Position numbers and translations under genes: made by a program
Assembly (NCBI RefSeq): GCF_963675165.1
Contig: NC_087383.1
Coordinates: forward strand, 6,240,839 to 6,304,838
Direction of reading: 5' to 3'
Origin: Halichondria panicea
Lineage: Eukaryota; Porifera; Demospongiae; Suberitida; Halichondriidae
Length of the DNA stretch: 64,000 nucleotides
Notes under the pieces: model-generated
Seen by the model: the letters and a program-made list of their open reading frames with translations, nothing else
The model's database searches: none
Told to the model about the DNA's origin: nothing
Part shown: one piece after another, positions 25,685-35,167 of the stretch
Numbering within the stretch: position 1 is the first letter of the stretch
How the letters are laid out: each line of letters starts with the position of its first letter

Positions 25685-28600
25685 CGTGCGTGTGTGTGTG
25701 ACTAACAATGGCAGTCAGACCCACTAGACTATAGTACATATCAGTAAGGTCACTAAACCAGACACGATATGAACGTGTATTTGTGTTTAGGGTATTAAAA
25801 GGATCATAATTATTATAATAGCAGGGCTTGTAGCTGCAGGAGCAGAAGAGAGGAAGAGAGGAAGGAGGCCGAATACACCAGCCTTGGTTCATGCACTGCA
25901 CTGCTTCACCCCACTAGCCATAGAGACTACTGGTGTTCTAGGGCCTAAGTCTAAGACATTTGTTAAGGAATTAGGTGGGCGCGTTGCACGTGTCACGGGA
26001 GATCAGAAGTCCTCCCATTACTTACTGCAAAGGCTGTCGGTCGCAGTACAGCGTGGAAATGCGGCCTCAGTGGTGGGCACAATGGACTCGCAGACCCTCT
26101 CCCTCGAAACATTGGAACTTTGAATTACTACATTATTTATTGTTGTACGAATTACACCTGGTCTGTACACCTGGTCTGTATACATGTATACGTATACTAT
26201 TTCTAATAGTATAAAAAAACTAATTACTATCCCACATATAAAAGCGACTAACTAATTAAACGAACAGGAAACATAATTATTCATGAACATTTCTAGCAAT
26301 ATTGAGTGTTTTGACATAAGCACATGTACAAGCATGTGTCTAGCCCTAACCACTATGTACGTTAGTTCAGCTATGAATTGGAGATAATACAGCCTTAAAG
26401 TGTTACATGACACACACACTGACTTACCTAGGTCACACTGTCCAGTTGCCATCAGTAACTGGACACACTTCAAGTGTCCACAGTAGCAGGCCTTGTGCAG
26501 GGGAGTGTTCTTATAAGTATCCTGTGCATTGACATCGATGCCATCTTGCTGTGTGAGTATCTTCACTACATCAGGGTGGTTGTTGATGCATGCCCAATGG
26601 AGAGCGGTCCGTCCACCACTGTCCCTCCAGTTGATAGGAGCTCCTCTAGCCAGCAGCCTCTCCACCTCGTCCACACGACCATCACGGGAAGCCTTATAGA
26701 GTTGCTGACCCAGATCATGACTACAGTGTATTGTGGGAGGAGGTAAACAATGAAGGGCAGAAATTATCATTACTATGTACCTACAAATGACAATGAGTAA
26801 TCTCAGTCTCCAATTAGTGGACTCTTAGGTGGTGAGGAGTGAGTGGGTGTATTATAGAGGATGTGACTGTATTGACCACAATCTTAGGAGCTAGCCTTCA
26901 CTTGCTAGCTATACCCACATCTAGACACCAGAGGAGCCTGCAACTAATTAACCATCACTCATTTAGGTCACTCATTAGTTTCTGAGGTTGTCATCTAAAT
27001 AAGTAATACAGTCATCTTTGCTTCTATAGCTAGTAAGCACGAGTTATACTATTATACAGTATAAACAATACATGTAGTGTTAGGAGTATATTATGGTCAC
27101 AGTCATTATTGGACAATAGAGTGTCTGATAAGGAGTACTGTATTCATACAATATAAAAGAAGTCCCTCAAAATAATGTTCACCACTTAGTAAACAATAGA
27201 TTATAGAGTAGAGAAGTTACATTGAATCTGCAATGGATCCTCGAAACTATTCGCGTTACTTATGAACGAGGCTGTAATAGGCTTGTTGGTTGTGTTGCTC
27301 CCCAGCTAGGATTAGGTCACAATTTGTCATTAGTTGGCTTGTGTGTTTGCCTGTGATATGCATTGTAATTCTGTGCCCAAAGTTAAATCTTTTTATGTAG
27401 CAATTAATTTTTGTCGGGTAACTCCCTTAACCCTTCCCGCTTTAGCCGACTATAGTCGGCATGGCTACTGATAAATTTCAAAAAATCGTTGTGCACACTG
27501 TGTTGGAGCTATGCGCACGCTGCAGGTACCAGCACATGTGCATTGAGCTGCTCTTCCACATGGTATTTTTAATATTTTGCTTCGAGGTACGGTTCGATCA
27601 GAATTGTCGAAGAAAAGTGACCGTTTTATAATTGCTACAAGATCTTTGTAGTACAGCCTCAGGGAGGTTCTAGGGAAGCTAGAGAGTGAGAATATCGATG
27701 CCTATGGCCTTGTAGAGTGAGAGGACAGTGACTGGGATCATAGCTAGGTAGGAAGCTTCCTTTCAGAGGTCAAGCTAAAAAGAAAGAGCCTGAGAATCCT
27801 GAGGAAGACGCACTTGAGGTGGACCATCTTCCTGAACCTGGTAAGTCATTATAGAGTAGCATTTGTAGTCTTGATAGCTTCACTATAGGTTTGTTTAGGC
27901 TAGTTAGTACAACAGTGGACATTATGAGCCACCATTAAACTTATAAACCTGTGTGTAGGTGAAGAAAATATTTCCCGGGAAAAGGGCGTCTGCCGATAGA
28001 ACCTCAAATACAAGTTTCTGCAGATCCTGATTGAGTCCTGAGTCAGCCATGTCACCGTGAGAACATTCTGAACACTTATATCATGTGTTCAGTCACTTCG
28101 TAACATCACACAATATTGTTTGTGTACATAATTATGAATTTTTGTTAACAATTGTTATTTGTGGGGTGGTGGTTGGTTGCTAGGCAACAATGATGATTCC
28201 ATGAATGCGACAGGTCCGGTTCTACCTGTGGAACTTTGTTACAAGTGTTTTTAATATACGGTTCATGAGTTATAAATTTTTTAAACAAAATATGCGAATA
28301 TTCACTTTTAATAGCAGGGAAAGGGTTAAAATATGAAAGTTGTGTTTCCTTGAGACATCATCTGTAACAGTTTATAACACGCCTAGTCTGTCAGCCACAT
28401 GTAGTACTTATAATGACTGACAACGTACACCCAGTAAAAAAGATAAATTAGCTAGTAAAGTCATAAGTTAGTTCCCAAGGCTGTTTTAGAGCATGCTAGT
28501 TATAACTACTACAATAGGTATAGACCTTGAATATAAGTAAGTTGCACGGACTAAGCAGCTATTTGTAGTTTATTATGCACTGTGTGTAGAAATAGGTATT

Positions 28601-30100
28601 GTTGTGGCTCCATTAAACCACAGCGTAGCGCGGATAATACTCGAGGGTACCTTTGTTTCCAACCCCTTTAACCCCTCAATCTATGGTACAACACAACAAC
28701 TCATGATCAGAGTGTTCCAGGGTTCAATGAACTATTTGTTGTGTGGGTTCTAATGAATAAGAATGGTATGCAGAAACATTAATTTTCTTACAGAGCAATT
28801 CTAATGCACCTATCAATGTGTCGCCCCACTACCCTCCTAGGGAGGGGTCAGGCTAACATGGAGGATTTGACCATAACTATACCCCAGGTCAAATTCCCCA
28901 CATGCATGGGGGAGGATTCTTTGTTCAAATTCCCTAAATTCCCCAGTCACCACCAGTCACAGCCTTAACCCTTTCCCCGTTTTAATTAAAACAAGAAAAT
29001 ACAGAATAAATAACAATTTTCTTTAAAAATTTGTATGTCATGAACCATACATTGAAATGACTTGTAACTATTTCCTACAGGTAGCGCAGACCCCAGAGGT
29101 ATCTTAACACCATCTTCGTTACCTAGCAACTGACCACCCCCACTAATTAGCAATTGTTTACAAACATTCACAACTATGTACACAAATAATATTGTATGAA
29201 GGCACAGAGTGGCTAAAGACACTAAATAAGTGTTCTCAATGTTCTCACAGTGACATGGTTCAATCAGGATCTGCAGAAAGTTCTCTGCGAGGTCGTATCA
29301 GCAGACGCCCTTTTCTCGGGAAATGTTTTCTTTACCTACACACAGGTTTACAAGTTCAATGGTGGCTCATGATGTCCACTGCTGTACTAACTAGCCTAAA
29401 TACAGTTATACTGAAGCTATCAAGACTACAGATGCTACTCTAGACTTACCAGATCCAAGAAGTTGTTCCATCGCAAGAGCTTCTTCCTCAGGCCTTCAGG
29501 CTCTATATTTTCTAGCTTGAGGTAGCTTTTTATCTAGCTATGATCCCAGTCACAGTCCTCTCACTCAACAAGGCCATAAGCATCGATATTCTCACTGTCT
29601 AGCTACTTTAGAACCTCACTGAGATTGTACTACGAATATCTTGAAACATTATCAAACGGTCACTTTTCTTTCGACATTACTGTACAAAGCGTACCTCAAG
29701 GCAGCATATTAAAGATACCATGTGAAAGAGCAGCTCAATGTGCATGTGCTGCTACCTACAGTGTGTGCATAGCTCCAACACAGTGGGCACAACGAATTTT
29801 TGAAAATGACCACTAGAGTGGCCGTCATATGACGGCTTCAACGGGGAAAGGGTTAAGCAGTTGTACAGTCTTTACTACACAAGGCCAGGTCAAATCATAT
29901 CAGTATGGGGCCAACATTTCAAGTCAAATTCCCCCGTATGTCCCGGGGGGAGCACATTAGGTGCATATATAATTGCAATCTATTATTATAGTGTGTGATT
30001 GAAGCTGTACATGTATACTGATGTATCTTTGTCAACCCTGAATACATACACAGACAGGCCACCAGATATTATGTACAGTACAAGCTCACCTTGCTGCCAT
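4915..30100 (-). CDS. Ankyrin-ROC-COR-death domain protein, copy 1 (seven-exon gene model)
   Basis: Reconstructed gene. Coding exons in transcript order are 30100-30090, 26720-26428, 25368-25264, 15613-15509, 8158-5949, 5839-5758 and 5416-5075. Each boundary has AG/GT signals, and the phases match at every junction (2, 1, 1, 1, 0, 1). The predicted protein is about 1,049 residues: ankyrin repeats (about 4-235), a ROC GTPase domain with P-loop GHGGEGKS (258-265), DFAGQ (318-322) and SHAD (386-389), a COR-like region, a linker, and a C-terminal death domain (about 940-1049). This resembles the DAPK/ROCO order but no kinase domain is visible. ROCO proteins are cytoplasmic GTPases acting in stress and death signalling; the role here is inferred. 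The last exon ends with one T, and splicing to the acceptor at 4916 would create a TGA stop at once. The long introns are full of mobile elements. The exons are well supported; joining all of them into one transcript is inference from phase and repeat logic. Confidence 0.72.
5075..5416 (-). CDS. Exon 7 of ROCO gene copy 1: death domain
   Basis: A 342-nt exon between a TTGTAG acceptor and a GTGAGT donor, phase 1 at both ends. It encodes a six-helix death-domain-like module: the LQDLV start, the IAxYF-like second helix (VAEYFDGSKIY), AMGLTPAEQADV, an AMTECLIIWK segment, and the closing LLLRLRKDKIADDICQHL helix. Death domains mediate homotypic assembly of signalling complexes. Sequence identity to the copy 2 death domain (58494-58843) is clearly lower than in the GTPase exon, so this end of the protein has diverged faster or has been replaced. 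Confidence 0.82.
5758..5839 (-). CDS. Exon 6 of ROCO gene copy 1: linker
   Basis: An 82-nt exon between a pyrimidine-rich TCTCTATACAG acceptor and a CAG/GTACTG donor. Joined to the previous exon in phase 0 it continues as GRNPL-ELAGVAAKETSDD, followed by a Pro-rich linker. The 109-nt intron before it has the same length in copy 2. The exon is read in the frame given here; an overlapping frame through the intron is also open but is a shadow. Confidence 0.75.
5949..8158 (-). CDS. Exon 5 of ROCO gene copy 1: ankyrin end, ROC GTPase and COR
   Basis: Single 2,210-nt coding exon giving 737 residues. It opens with the last ankyrin units (motif DGHTPLFLAG). The P-loop GHGGEGKST follows, then the switch-region DFAGQ and the G4-type VGSHAD; ROC domains typically carry xHxD rather than NKxD there. 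About 400 residues of COR-like sequence follow. The exon ends in GRNPL directly before a consensus GTGAGT donor. The acceptor is TTGCAG at 8164-8159. The exon is about 90 percent identical by eye to the exon at 59385-61600, which carries two extra codons in a Ser-Thr run. The GTG and ATG codons near the 5' end are internal codons, not starts, because the upstream frame is open to the acceptor and the upstream ankyrin exons fit in phase. Confidence 0.9.
8599..9406. mobile_element. 808-bp element with about 115-bp terminal inverted repeats
   Basis: Ends start TGCATCCAGCTTAGAGAGTA and remain inverted repeats for over 100 bp with a few mismatches. The element interrupts DNA that is otherwise collinear between ROCO copy 1 and copy 2 (8350-8598 and 9407-9560 match 61715-62100), so it inserted after the duplication or was lost from copy 2. 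No ORF; target duplication unclear. Confidence 0.8.
9714..10560. mobile_element. Degraded piggyBac-type MITE (CCCTTTCCC family)
   Basis: Starts at TTAACATTTCCCAGC, close to the TTAACCCTTTCCC end of the copies at 12.4, 17.6, 27.4 and 29.0 kb. It ends with the CTGAGGTTGTACTACGAAGAT and AAACGGTCA blocks typical of the other end. The terminal repeat is lost on the right. The orthologous relic near ROCO copy 2 is 62184-62740. Confidence 0.6.
11600..11772. mobile_element. Degraded TTACTAGAAT-type MITE
   Basis: Shares GCGAACTTTGCGAGGGTTGA-like and TAAATACACACGATCCTT blocks with the complete copies at 37677, 38429 and 63328. Its termini are eroded. Confidence 0.6.
11775..12030. repeat. Dispersed repeat with GCGCATGCGCAAGCGAG start
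   Basis: Contains a GT microsatellite, then GCTCAAGGATGAATCAAGTG, TTCGTAGATTTGCAAAATAA and CAGCCTTTTCAGAAGTGTGC. Related copies lie at about 15170-15250 (inverted), 31495-31760, 51340-51430 and 55150-55400. Possibly a SINE or MITE; no coding content seen. Confidence 0.6.
12427..13335 (+). mobile_element. piggyBac-type MITE P1 (TTAA target)
   Basis: A 909-bp element. TTAA lies at 12423-12426 and 13336-13339, and the inverted ends are CCCTTTCCCCGCTTTA and CCCTTTCCCTGCTTTAA. A TTAA target and ends starting CCC are typical of piggyBac. It carries exon-like debris: PEEDALEVDHLPEPG before a GTAAGT donor on the plus strand, and an ATG frame MADSGLNQDLQKLV on the minus strand. The next 200 bp (13340-13550) are a truncated second copy. 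Confidence 0.85.
13530..14000. repeat. Intronic repeat unit R1
   Basis: Contains CTATTCCCTATAATTATGG, GTCTGTTGACAGGAGAATGG and TTCGCGAAAAC-type blocks. Copies occur at 22920-23260, 24440-24990 and, in part, 23960-24110 and 24990-25110. Non-coding. Confidence 0.6.
14570..14870 (-). mobile_element. tRNA-derived SINE / tRNA-Lys-like pseudogene
   Basis: On the minus strand 14865-14801 reads TAGTTCAGTCGGTAGAGCAT followed by CAGACTGAGG, then GGGTTTGAGCCCCACATTGG. These are clear A-box and B-box promoter elements of a tRNA-Lys-type gene. The anticodon loop is partly deleted and the acceptor stem does not pair, so it is not a functional tRNA. The body sequence GAGCGAAAGCAAAAACATGG at about 14595 recurs at 33850, consistent with a SINE family. 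Confidence 0.6.
15509..15613 (-). CDS. Exon 4 of ROCO gene copy 1: ankyrin repeat
   Basis: A 105-nt exon, symmetric phase 1-1, one 35-residue ankyrin unit: DGLTPLGLAVSRGHLDTTKF and onward. Flanked by a TATATAG acceptor and a GTAAGT donor. Its phase allows direct joining to the ROC exon 7.35 kb downstream. Near-identical in design to the exon at 25264-25368 and to the partial exon at the right edge. Confidence 0.8.
15765..16015. mobile_element. Foldback MITE
   Basis: Nested inverted repeats: GGCCCTCTATT, AAGGCTTATTTGCACAC and CTACCTCTATAATGGTCGTA on the left, and their complements on the right down to GGAATAGAGGGC. A diverged relative lies at about 16555-16770. It lies in a ROCO intron. Confidence 0.7.
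16555..16770. repeat. Second foldback repeat related to 15765-16015
   Basis: GGTGTTGTCGAGAAGGCTTG and CACACTAGTCTGAAAC on the left pair with CTTCAAACTAGTGTATCGAC and AACACCAC on the right. It keeps the same AAGTCTTCTCAACAACG flank. Confidence 0.6.
16822..17427 (+). other. Cluster of short open frames, possible unidentified coding debris
   Basis: Three open stretches sit between repeats. (i) 16822-17019 includes FIFIVESDKAFSKLQNDTKI and PEICSRERYE; the same frame survives in a diverged copy at 24079-24306. (ii) 17078-17170 is ATG-initiated and reads MAGDSFRSHETYCSYCTRDI; a copy is at about 19600. (iii) About 17214-17427 is a basic frame including KVKEIRLHNTRRACRRLLKD, with no ATG. The family is unknown; it could be a mobile-element protein. 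I do not claim one gene. Confidence 0.3.
17564..18466 (-). mobile_element. piggyBac-type MITE P2 (TTAA target)
   Basis: A 903-bp inverted copy of P1, with TTAA at 17560-17563 and 18467-18470 and the same CCCTTTCCC ends. It is strongly similar to P1 and P3 throughout, so a recently active family. It lies in an intron of ROCO copy 1. Confidence 0.88.
18470..22040. other. Gene-free intronic stretch
   Basis: AT-rich intron of ROCO copy 1. It holds a repeat pair CTAAGGCTCCACTTTTCTTA (about 18808 and 19738), a second copy of the MAGDSF block near 19600, and many ATAATTAT words. I see no supportable exon, tRNA or complete element in it. Confidence 0.5.
22391..22860. mobile_element. Long foldback element
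   Basis: The left arm about 22391-22515 (GGCCACTCACTATTCCGTTT, then GGCCAGTGCTGGCTGTCCCA) is the reverse complement of about 22585-22725 apart from small indels. Both arms contain a CACACCCAAAACGTCATATC block. A third partial unit follows to about 22860. Related pieces are at 2290-2620 and 4349-4640. Confidence 0.75.
23590..23680 (+). ncRNA. 5S rRNA-like segment (5S pseudogene or 5S-derived SINE)
   Basis: Contains GGGAAGTTAAGTGCTGGGTG, then GTTAAGAAGTACCAGAGACT and CAGGAAGAC. These resemble the 5S rRNA A-box/IE/C-box region (GAAGYTAAGC..GGG, then GAGACC..GGGAA). The 5' third is a poor match and there is no terminal T run, so at best a pseudogene or SINE head. Confidence 0.3.
25264..25368 (-). 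CDS. Exon 3 of ROCO gene copy 1: ankyrin repeat
   Basis: A 105-nt phase 1-1 exon encoding one ankyrin unit (DGLTPLGGAVRVGKLDTIKY). It has a CTATAG acceptor and a GTAAGT donor. The intron that follows is about 9.65 kb long and packed with repeats. Confidence 0.8.
25647..25702. repeat. GT microsatellite
   Basis: Run of GT/GC dinucleotides in the intron between ankyrin exons 2 and 3 and its flank. It generates long artefactual open frames on both strands. Confidence 0.9.
26428..26720 (-). CDS. Exon 2 of ROCO gene copy 1: N-terminal ankyrin repeats
   Basis: A 293-nt exon, phase 2 in and phase 1 out. It encodes LYKASRDGRVDEVERLLARG, then the repeats GRTALHWACINNHPDVVKIL and NTPLHKACYCGHLKCVQLLM. 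These are textbook ankyrin signatures (TALHWA, TPLHKAC). The acceptor is CACTGTAG and the donor is CCTAG/GTAAGT. Confidence 0.88.
27431..28325 (+). mobile_element. piggyBac-type MITE P3 (TTAA target)
   Basis: TTAA at 27427-27430 and 28326-28329, ends CCCTTCCCGCTTTA and its partner. It is very similar to P1. It lies inside an older relic: 27200-27420 and 28360-28690 carry ends and body of the TCATAGATTGA MITE and a block shared with 45120-45320. Confidence 0.87.
28969..29852 (-). mobile_element. piggyBac-type MITE P4, diverged (TTAA target)
   Basis: TTAA at 28965-28968 and 29853-29856; same end sequence CCCTTTCCCCGTTTTAATTA. Clearly more diverged than P1-P3. It keeps a frame with QSVPQGSILKIPCERAAQCA (about 29685-29745), also present as QSVPRGRILKILRERAAQCA at about 63575-63635. 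Confidence 0.82.
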
Positions 30101-30163
30101 TGTCCTGACCTTCCTAACCTGCCCTGGCCTGGGGCGGCCAGGGACTCTAGTAGCTGCAAGATA
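30090..30163 (-). CDS. Putative exon 1 of ROCO gene copy 1 with start codon
   Basis: GC-rich island holding ATG GCA GCA AG directly before a GTGAGC donor (30100-30090). The exon ends in phase 2, exactly what exon 2 requires, giving MAASHDLGQQLYK. The upstream part to about 30163 would be 5' untranslated. There is no TATA box that I can identify with confidence. The start is inferred from phase and context. Confidence 0.55.
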
Positions 30164-31171
30164 AGTGTATAGCCCTGATCCGCAGAGTTACTTCAGCTCA
30201 ATCACAGTCTAGTCTAGCTAGTATCTATTTTGTCAGCTCAAAAAGTATTTTGTCAAAGAGCTGACACCTGTACCCAGAAGCTTTGTTTACTTGAGTTTAC
30301 AAGATACGCCCTTTTTTAGCTTGATCTGATGTTATTTTTTTTATTAATGATCTTTACCTACACACCCAATATTTGCATAAAATGCATGAATATATAGCAG
30401 TAAATTTGTTGAGGTGGTCTCACCAAGAGAGTGTTATACATATTTACGGTATAATATAGTGACCAAAATAGTCACCATTAGTCACCATGATTATAATTAT
30501 CAAGAAATGCAATGAACAAACATGCATGAAAGAAATGGAAATAATGGTTGTGATATATACGTAGGTCACTAGTAAGCTAATAAATTAAAGTTAGTACACT
30601 CTTGATCGAAGTCAAGCAGATTGTGTTCTTGTGTGTACATCTCATACAGTTGAAGGTGTAGCTTCACCAGGAGGACACTAGTCTGCCTTGTGCCTGTGGT
30701 ATGTGTGGGTGGTGTGTGTGTGTGTGTGTGTGGGTGGGGTGGGGTGTGTGGGTGTGATTAGGATTTTAGCTGTATATAATAGTACAATGTGGGTATAGCT
30801 ACGTATACTAAAATCAATCATTGATTCCTCCATCAAAAGGCACATACATTCTTTAGCATGAAATTAGACGATTACCGTACGTATAATTATAGTGGGAAAT
30901 GATTGTTGAAATGTAACTAGCTAAAAAAAAAGGTCAACTGTTACTTCAATACCCTATAGCTGTTAGTATGTAAAATTGCCAGCTATGGACCCCAACTAGT
31001 ACCTGCATGAATGCAGGGGGGATATCCCCCCTGTATGACACTCTCTATATCCTTGCTCTTTCTTCAAAAAAATATAAAATTTAGGCCCAAAAGCAATAAA
31101 CATAATACTCATGACCTCTGACCTCAGTATTTCAGATTACAGAGGTCATGCCCATGTAACTATGTACTGAC

Positions 31172-31248
31172 CTCTTAATGATGCCATGACCCGGCAGTCT
31201 CAGGTCATTGTGAACAATCCCCTGACAGTGCAGGTAACAGAGAGCCTG
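31172..31248 (-). pseudogene. Protein kinase catalytic-loop exon (fragment)
   Basis: A 77-nt segment between a CACTGCAG acceptor and a GTCAGT donor. It encodes QALCYLHCQGIVHNDLRL and continues GHGIIKR. This matches kinase subdomains VIa-VIb (ALxYLHxxGIVHRDLKxxN), but the HRD motif is HND and the usual DLKPxN asparagine position is not recognisable. No neighbouring kinase exon was found in consistent phase. An open stretch at about 30600-30693 (VLLVKLHLQLYEMYTQEHN) could belong but does not join in phase. Probably a decaying fragment or a pseudokinase exon. Confidence 0.5.
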
Positions 31249-31269
31249 CTGCAGTGACTGTGAGTCCGT

Positions 31270-31475
31270 GCTGTGAGGTGTGTGGGGGTGTGTGTGGAGT
31301 GGGTGGGGTGAAGTGTGTTGGTTGTGTGGAGTGGGTGTATTGTGTGGGGTGTGTGGGTGTAGTGTGTGGGGTGTGTGGAGGGGACACATGCATGAGAGGG
31401 GACACATGCATGCACACATGAAGCTAAGAGGTCAGTTGCAGCCACCACACACTATCACCTACACCAGGGAATACT
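31270..31475. repeat. GT-rich block, copy 1 of a duplicated segment
   Basis: GTGTGGAGTGGGTGGGGTG-type minisatellite followed by CATGAAGCTAAGAGGTCAG and CTATCACCTACACCAGGGAA. The same order is found at 35785-35970. Confidence 0.75.
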
Positions 31476-32030
31476 ATATAATTATGCCTCGAGGCGTAGC
31501 CGCACGAGGGATACGGTAAAGCTGACTGTGTGTGTGTCTGTCTGTCTGTGTGTGTGTGTGTGTATTCCAGCTATAACTGCTCAACGGTTGCAATGTAACG
31601 AAAACTAACAGCTTCTATAGGCTTCTAGCCACATTCTCTTGGATTTTGATTCGTGGATTAGCAAACTAAAGCTTCTTTCTCGAGTTATGGCTAGTTTGAC
31701 TCACATTGAAGGCTGTTGCAGTCTCTTCAGAATCTTTCATAGCATCATCTGTCCGCACAAACTTTCTATTCAACATATGAGTTAGCCTTGCACTAAAGCG
31801 CTAGCTTTTTGTTAGCTACAATACTCAGAAAATATCTGTTAAAACAGCTTAGTCTGGCCACGCCCTCCCATACTTCGTATATGGTCGGGTGAACTTGCAA
31901 TGAACAGTTCGTGCAGACACCCCAAGATTTTCTTGGGGTGTGAAACCGCTTGTCAAGTGCCTTGTGGGCCGTTGTGGCCTGTTGTGTAAACTGTTACGTA
32001 AGCTATTGCATCACAAAAAAGTAGCTAGAT

Positions 32031-32285
32031 ATGGGCCTCTACTGCTGTTTGTGTGCGAATGAGTCTCTGGACAACCGAAGGCGAAAGAAGCTCAATGGTC
32101 ATAGCTGTTCTGAAGCAAGAGAAGTACTTGTGCAGCTCCTTCCAGTACCTCTGCATTGCATCCCTGAAACTAGTGCTAGTGACAGTATATTGTGTCACCA
32201 GTGCGAGAAACAACTGAAGAATGTCCATGCTCAACAAGAAAAGCTATGCAAGGTAAAGAAGGAAGCAACAGAGCTAATAAAATAA
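32031..32285 (+). CDS. Cysteine-rich (zinc-finger-like) N-terminal fragment
   Basis: ATG-started 84-codon frame. It has YCCLCAN near the start, NGHSCSEAREVLVQLLPV in the middle, and LCHQCEKQLKNV, that is CxxC ... C ... CxxC spacing like ZAD-type or related metal-binding modules. A Lys/Glu-rich helix follows, then TAA. A Pro-rich open frame (PPTPPIPLSVSVPTIPPVS) continues at about 32325-32510, but the link is broken by stops. Its last codons are antisense to the helicase at 32456. It is probably the 5' part of a mobile or multigene-family protein, truncated. Confidence 0.5.
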   Translation: MGLYCCLCANESLDNRRRKKLNGHSCSEAREVLVQLLPVPLHCIPETSASDSILCHQCEKQLKNVHAQQEKLCKVKKEATELIK

Positions 32286-32455
32286 TGGTCTGCTTTCAAG
32301 ACATGCAGAAGATAACTTAACCACCACCGCCAAAAAGAAGTAGAGTTATGCAGGAACCCCCCACACCACCCATTCCATTATCTGTTTCAGTACCAACCAT
32401 TCCACCAGTGTCAGCAGCAACCATTCCACCAGTGTACGTGTCAGCAGCAACCATT

Positions 32456-33183
32456 AAAATAAGAACCATAAGAAATATTGTCTCGGAAAGGAGGGGAGGC
32501 AATTAAAGTAGGATCGTCTATACATAACCTTCTACTGACAATGTAAAATGTTTCTGTTGTAGAGGTAGCAGTAAGTGCGTGAACACCGACATTGTCTGGA
32601 ATGAGGCTCCTTAAATCTCCAATCTCGCGACTCGAAAATCATCTCCCCAGGTTTTAACACAATGGGCTTCATCAACTACTACTGCAACGAGATTCTTTAT
32701 ATACGGTGGTGACAGAAGCATATTTCGAAAAATAGCCTTCGCTAATATGCTCTCTGGGGAGATGAACACCAACTGAGCTTCTCCTTTCAGTACTCTGTTA
32801 ATAGCACTACGGTCTGTCTGAGCTTCTCCAACGTATTCCACTGTCAATCCTCCAGCTGCATACTTTTTTTGTTGATCCATCATCAGCGAAGTGAGAGGAC
32901 TAATACAAAGTACAATGCTTCCAGATGTTCCTGCAAAACAGAAAAAGGCGTATATATAGGTACACTCATACAGCAATTTTAGTTCACCTTTCAATTGGTC
33001 AAAGGCCATAGGTAATGCAGCAAAGATTACTGACTTTCCATAGCCGGTTGGCAGTGACACAAATGTGTCCTTTCCTCCAATGATTGAATACATTGCTTTC
33101 ATTTGCTCTGGCTTTAAATAATGGATCCCAATTGCTCTAGCACTCTCAATTATCACGTCTTGCATCTTCATGTGTCTTTCCAT
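32456..33183 (-). pseudogene. RecQ-type helicase fragment, frameshifted
   Basis: Starts at ATG 33183-33181. It has a Walker A motif LPTGYGKSVIF, motif Ia CISPLTSLMMDQQ after a clear intron (GTGAAC..TTTTGCAG), the DEAH box VVVDEAHCVKTWG, then a one-base frame change right after DFR. In the new frame it continues IGDLRSLIPDNV, motif III ALTATSTTETF, and stops being helicase-like after FRDNISYG at about 32460. The second RecA lobe is absent. RecQ-like genes of this type are scattered in many invertebrate genomes and often ride on mobile DNA. This copy is a truncated relic. Confidence 0.75.
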
Positions 33184-33829
33184 AGTCTTGCACTATAATT
33201 ATGTACTAAATCTTGAAAGTCATAAACTAAATGTTCCACACTGATTTTTGGCCACACCTGTACCCATTCAGTGATTGCATGAATTTCACCACACAGTGGG
33301 TAACACCCACCACTACACCTACACTATTTGGTTAACACCCAATTATCACTACTAGGTTATCTAACCGCGGCACTTAGGACCTGACACAAGTGGTGATAGT
33401 GAAGTTCACCAGACTCTTGCAAAGAGGCTGGAAATCGAGACTAAAAACAGCTAGCTAGCAGTAGCCATTTGTGAAATTGATCTCTTTGGACACACCCTTT
33501 AATTATTCCTGTGGATGTAATGCGCATGCGCGCTCATTCCCCACGTGTGAGAAAATAATATCCCAAGATCCTCCTGGCAGAATTATCTTTGTTTTGAGGG
33601 CCTGGTATATAAGCCACAAAACACTACCATATAACAATATAGATAACAATATGCATGTACACAGGTCTTTTCTTCTTAGATATTATATACACTGAACTAC
33701 AGATCCTGGAAGAATCAATTTTCTTCTTTCTTGAGATCCTGGTAAGCCACATAATACAACAATAGATGCATGTAAATAAGTCTTTTCTTCTCAGTGACTT
33801 TATATAGATAAGCTAACTTTAATACTAAT

Positions 33830-33885
33830 ATAACACTCTAATACTTTTAAGCGAAAGCAAAAACATGGCGAGAGGCATTAGCACA
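33830..33885. repeat. Body of the SINE-like repeat also at 14570
   Basis: AACACTCTAATACTTTTAAG and GCGAAAGCAAAAACATGGCG match 14575-14620 almost exactly. Confidence 0.6.
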
Positions 33886-34029
33886 GCGCCAGCTTGAACA
33901 CTAGTTATATACAGTGGAGCATCAGAACCAAATTCTTGATTAACTGGATGACTTAAATTTGCGTAATTATGGGTTGCTGCTATGATGCAATATTGGGGCA
34001 GCTGCATGTTACACTACTATTAGCATAGC

Positions 34030-35160
<1,131 letters not shown>

Positions 35161-35167
35161 GAAACAG

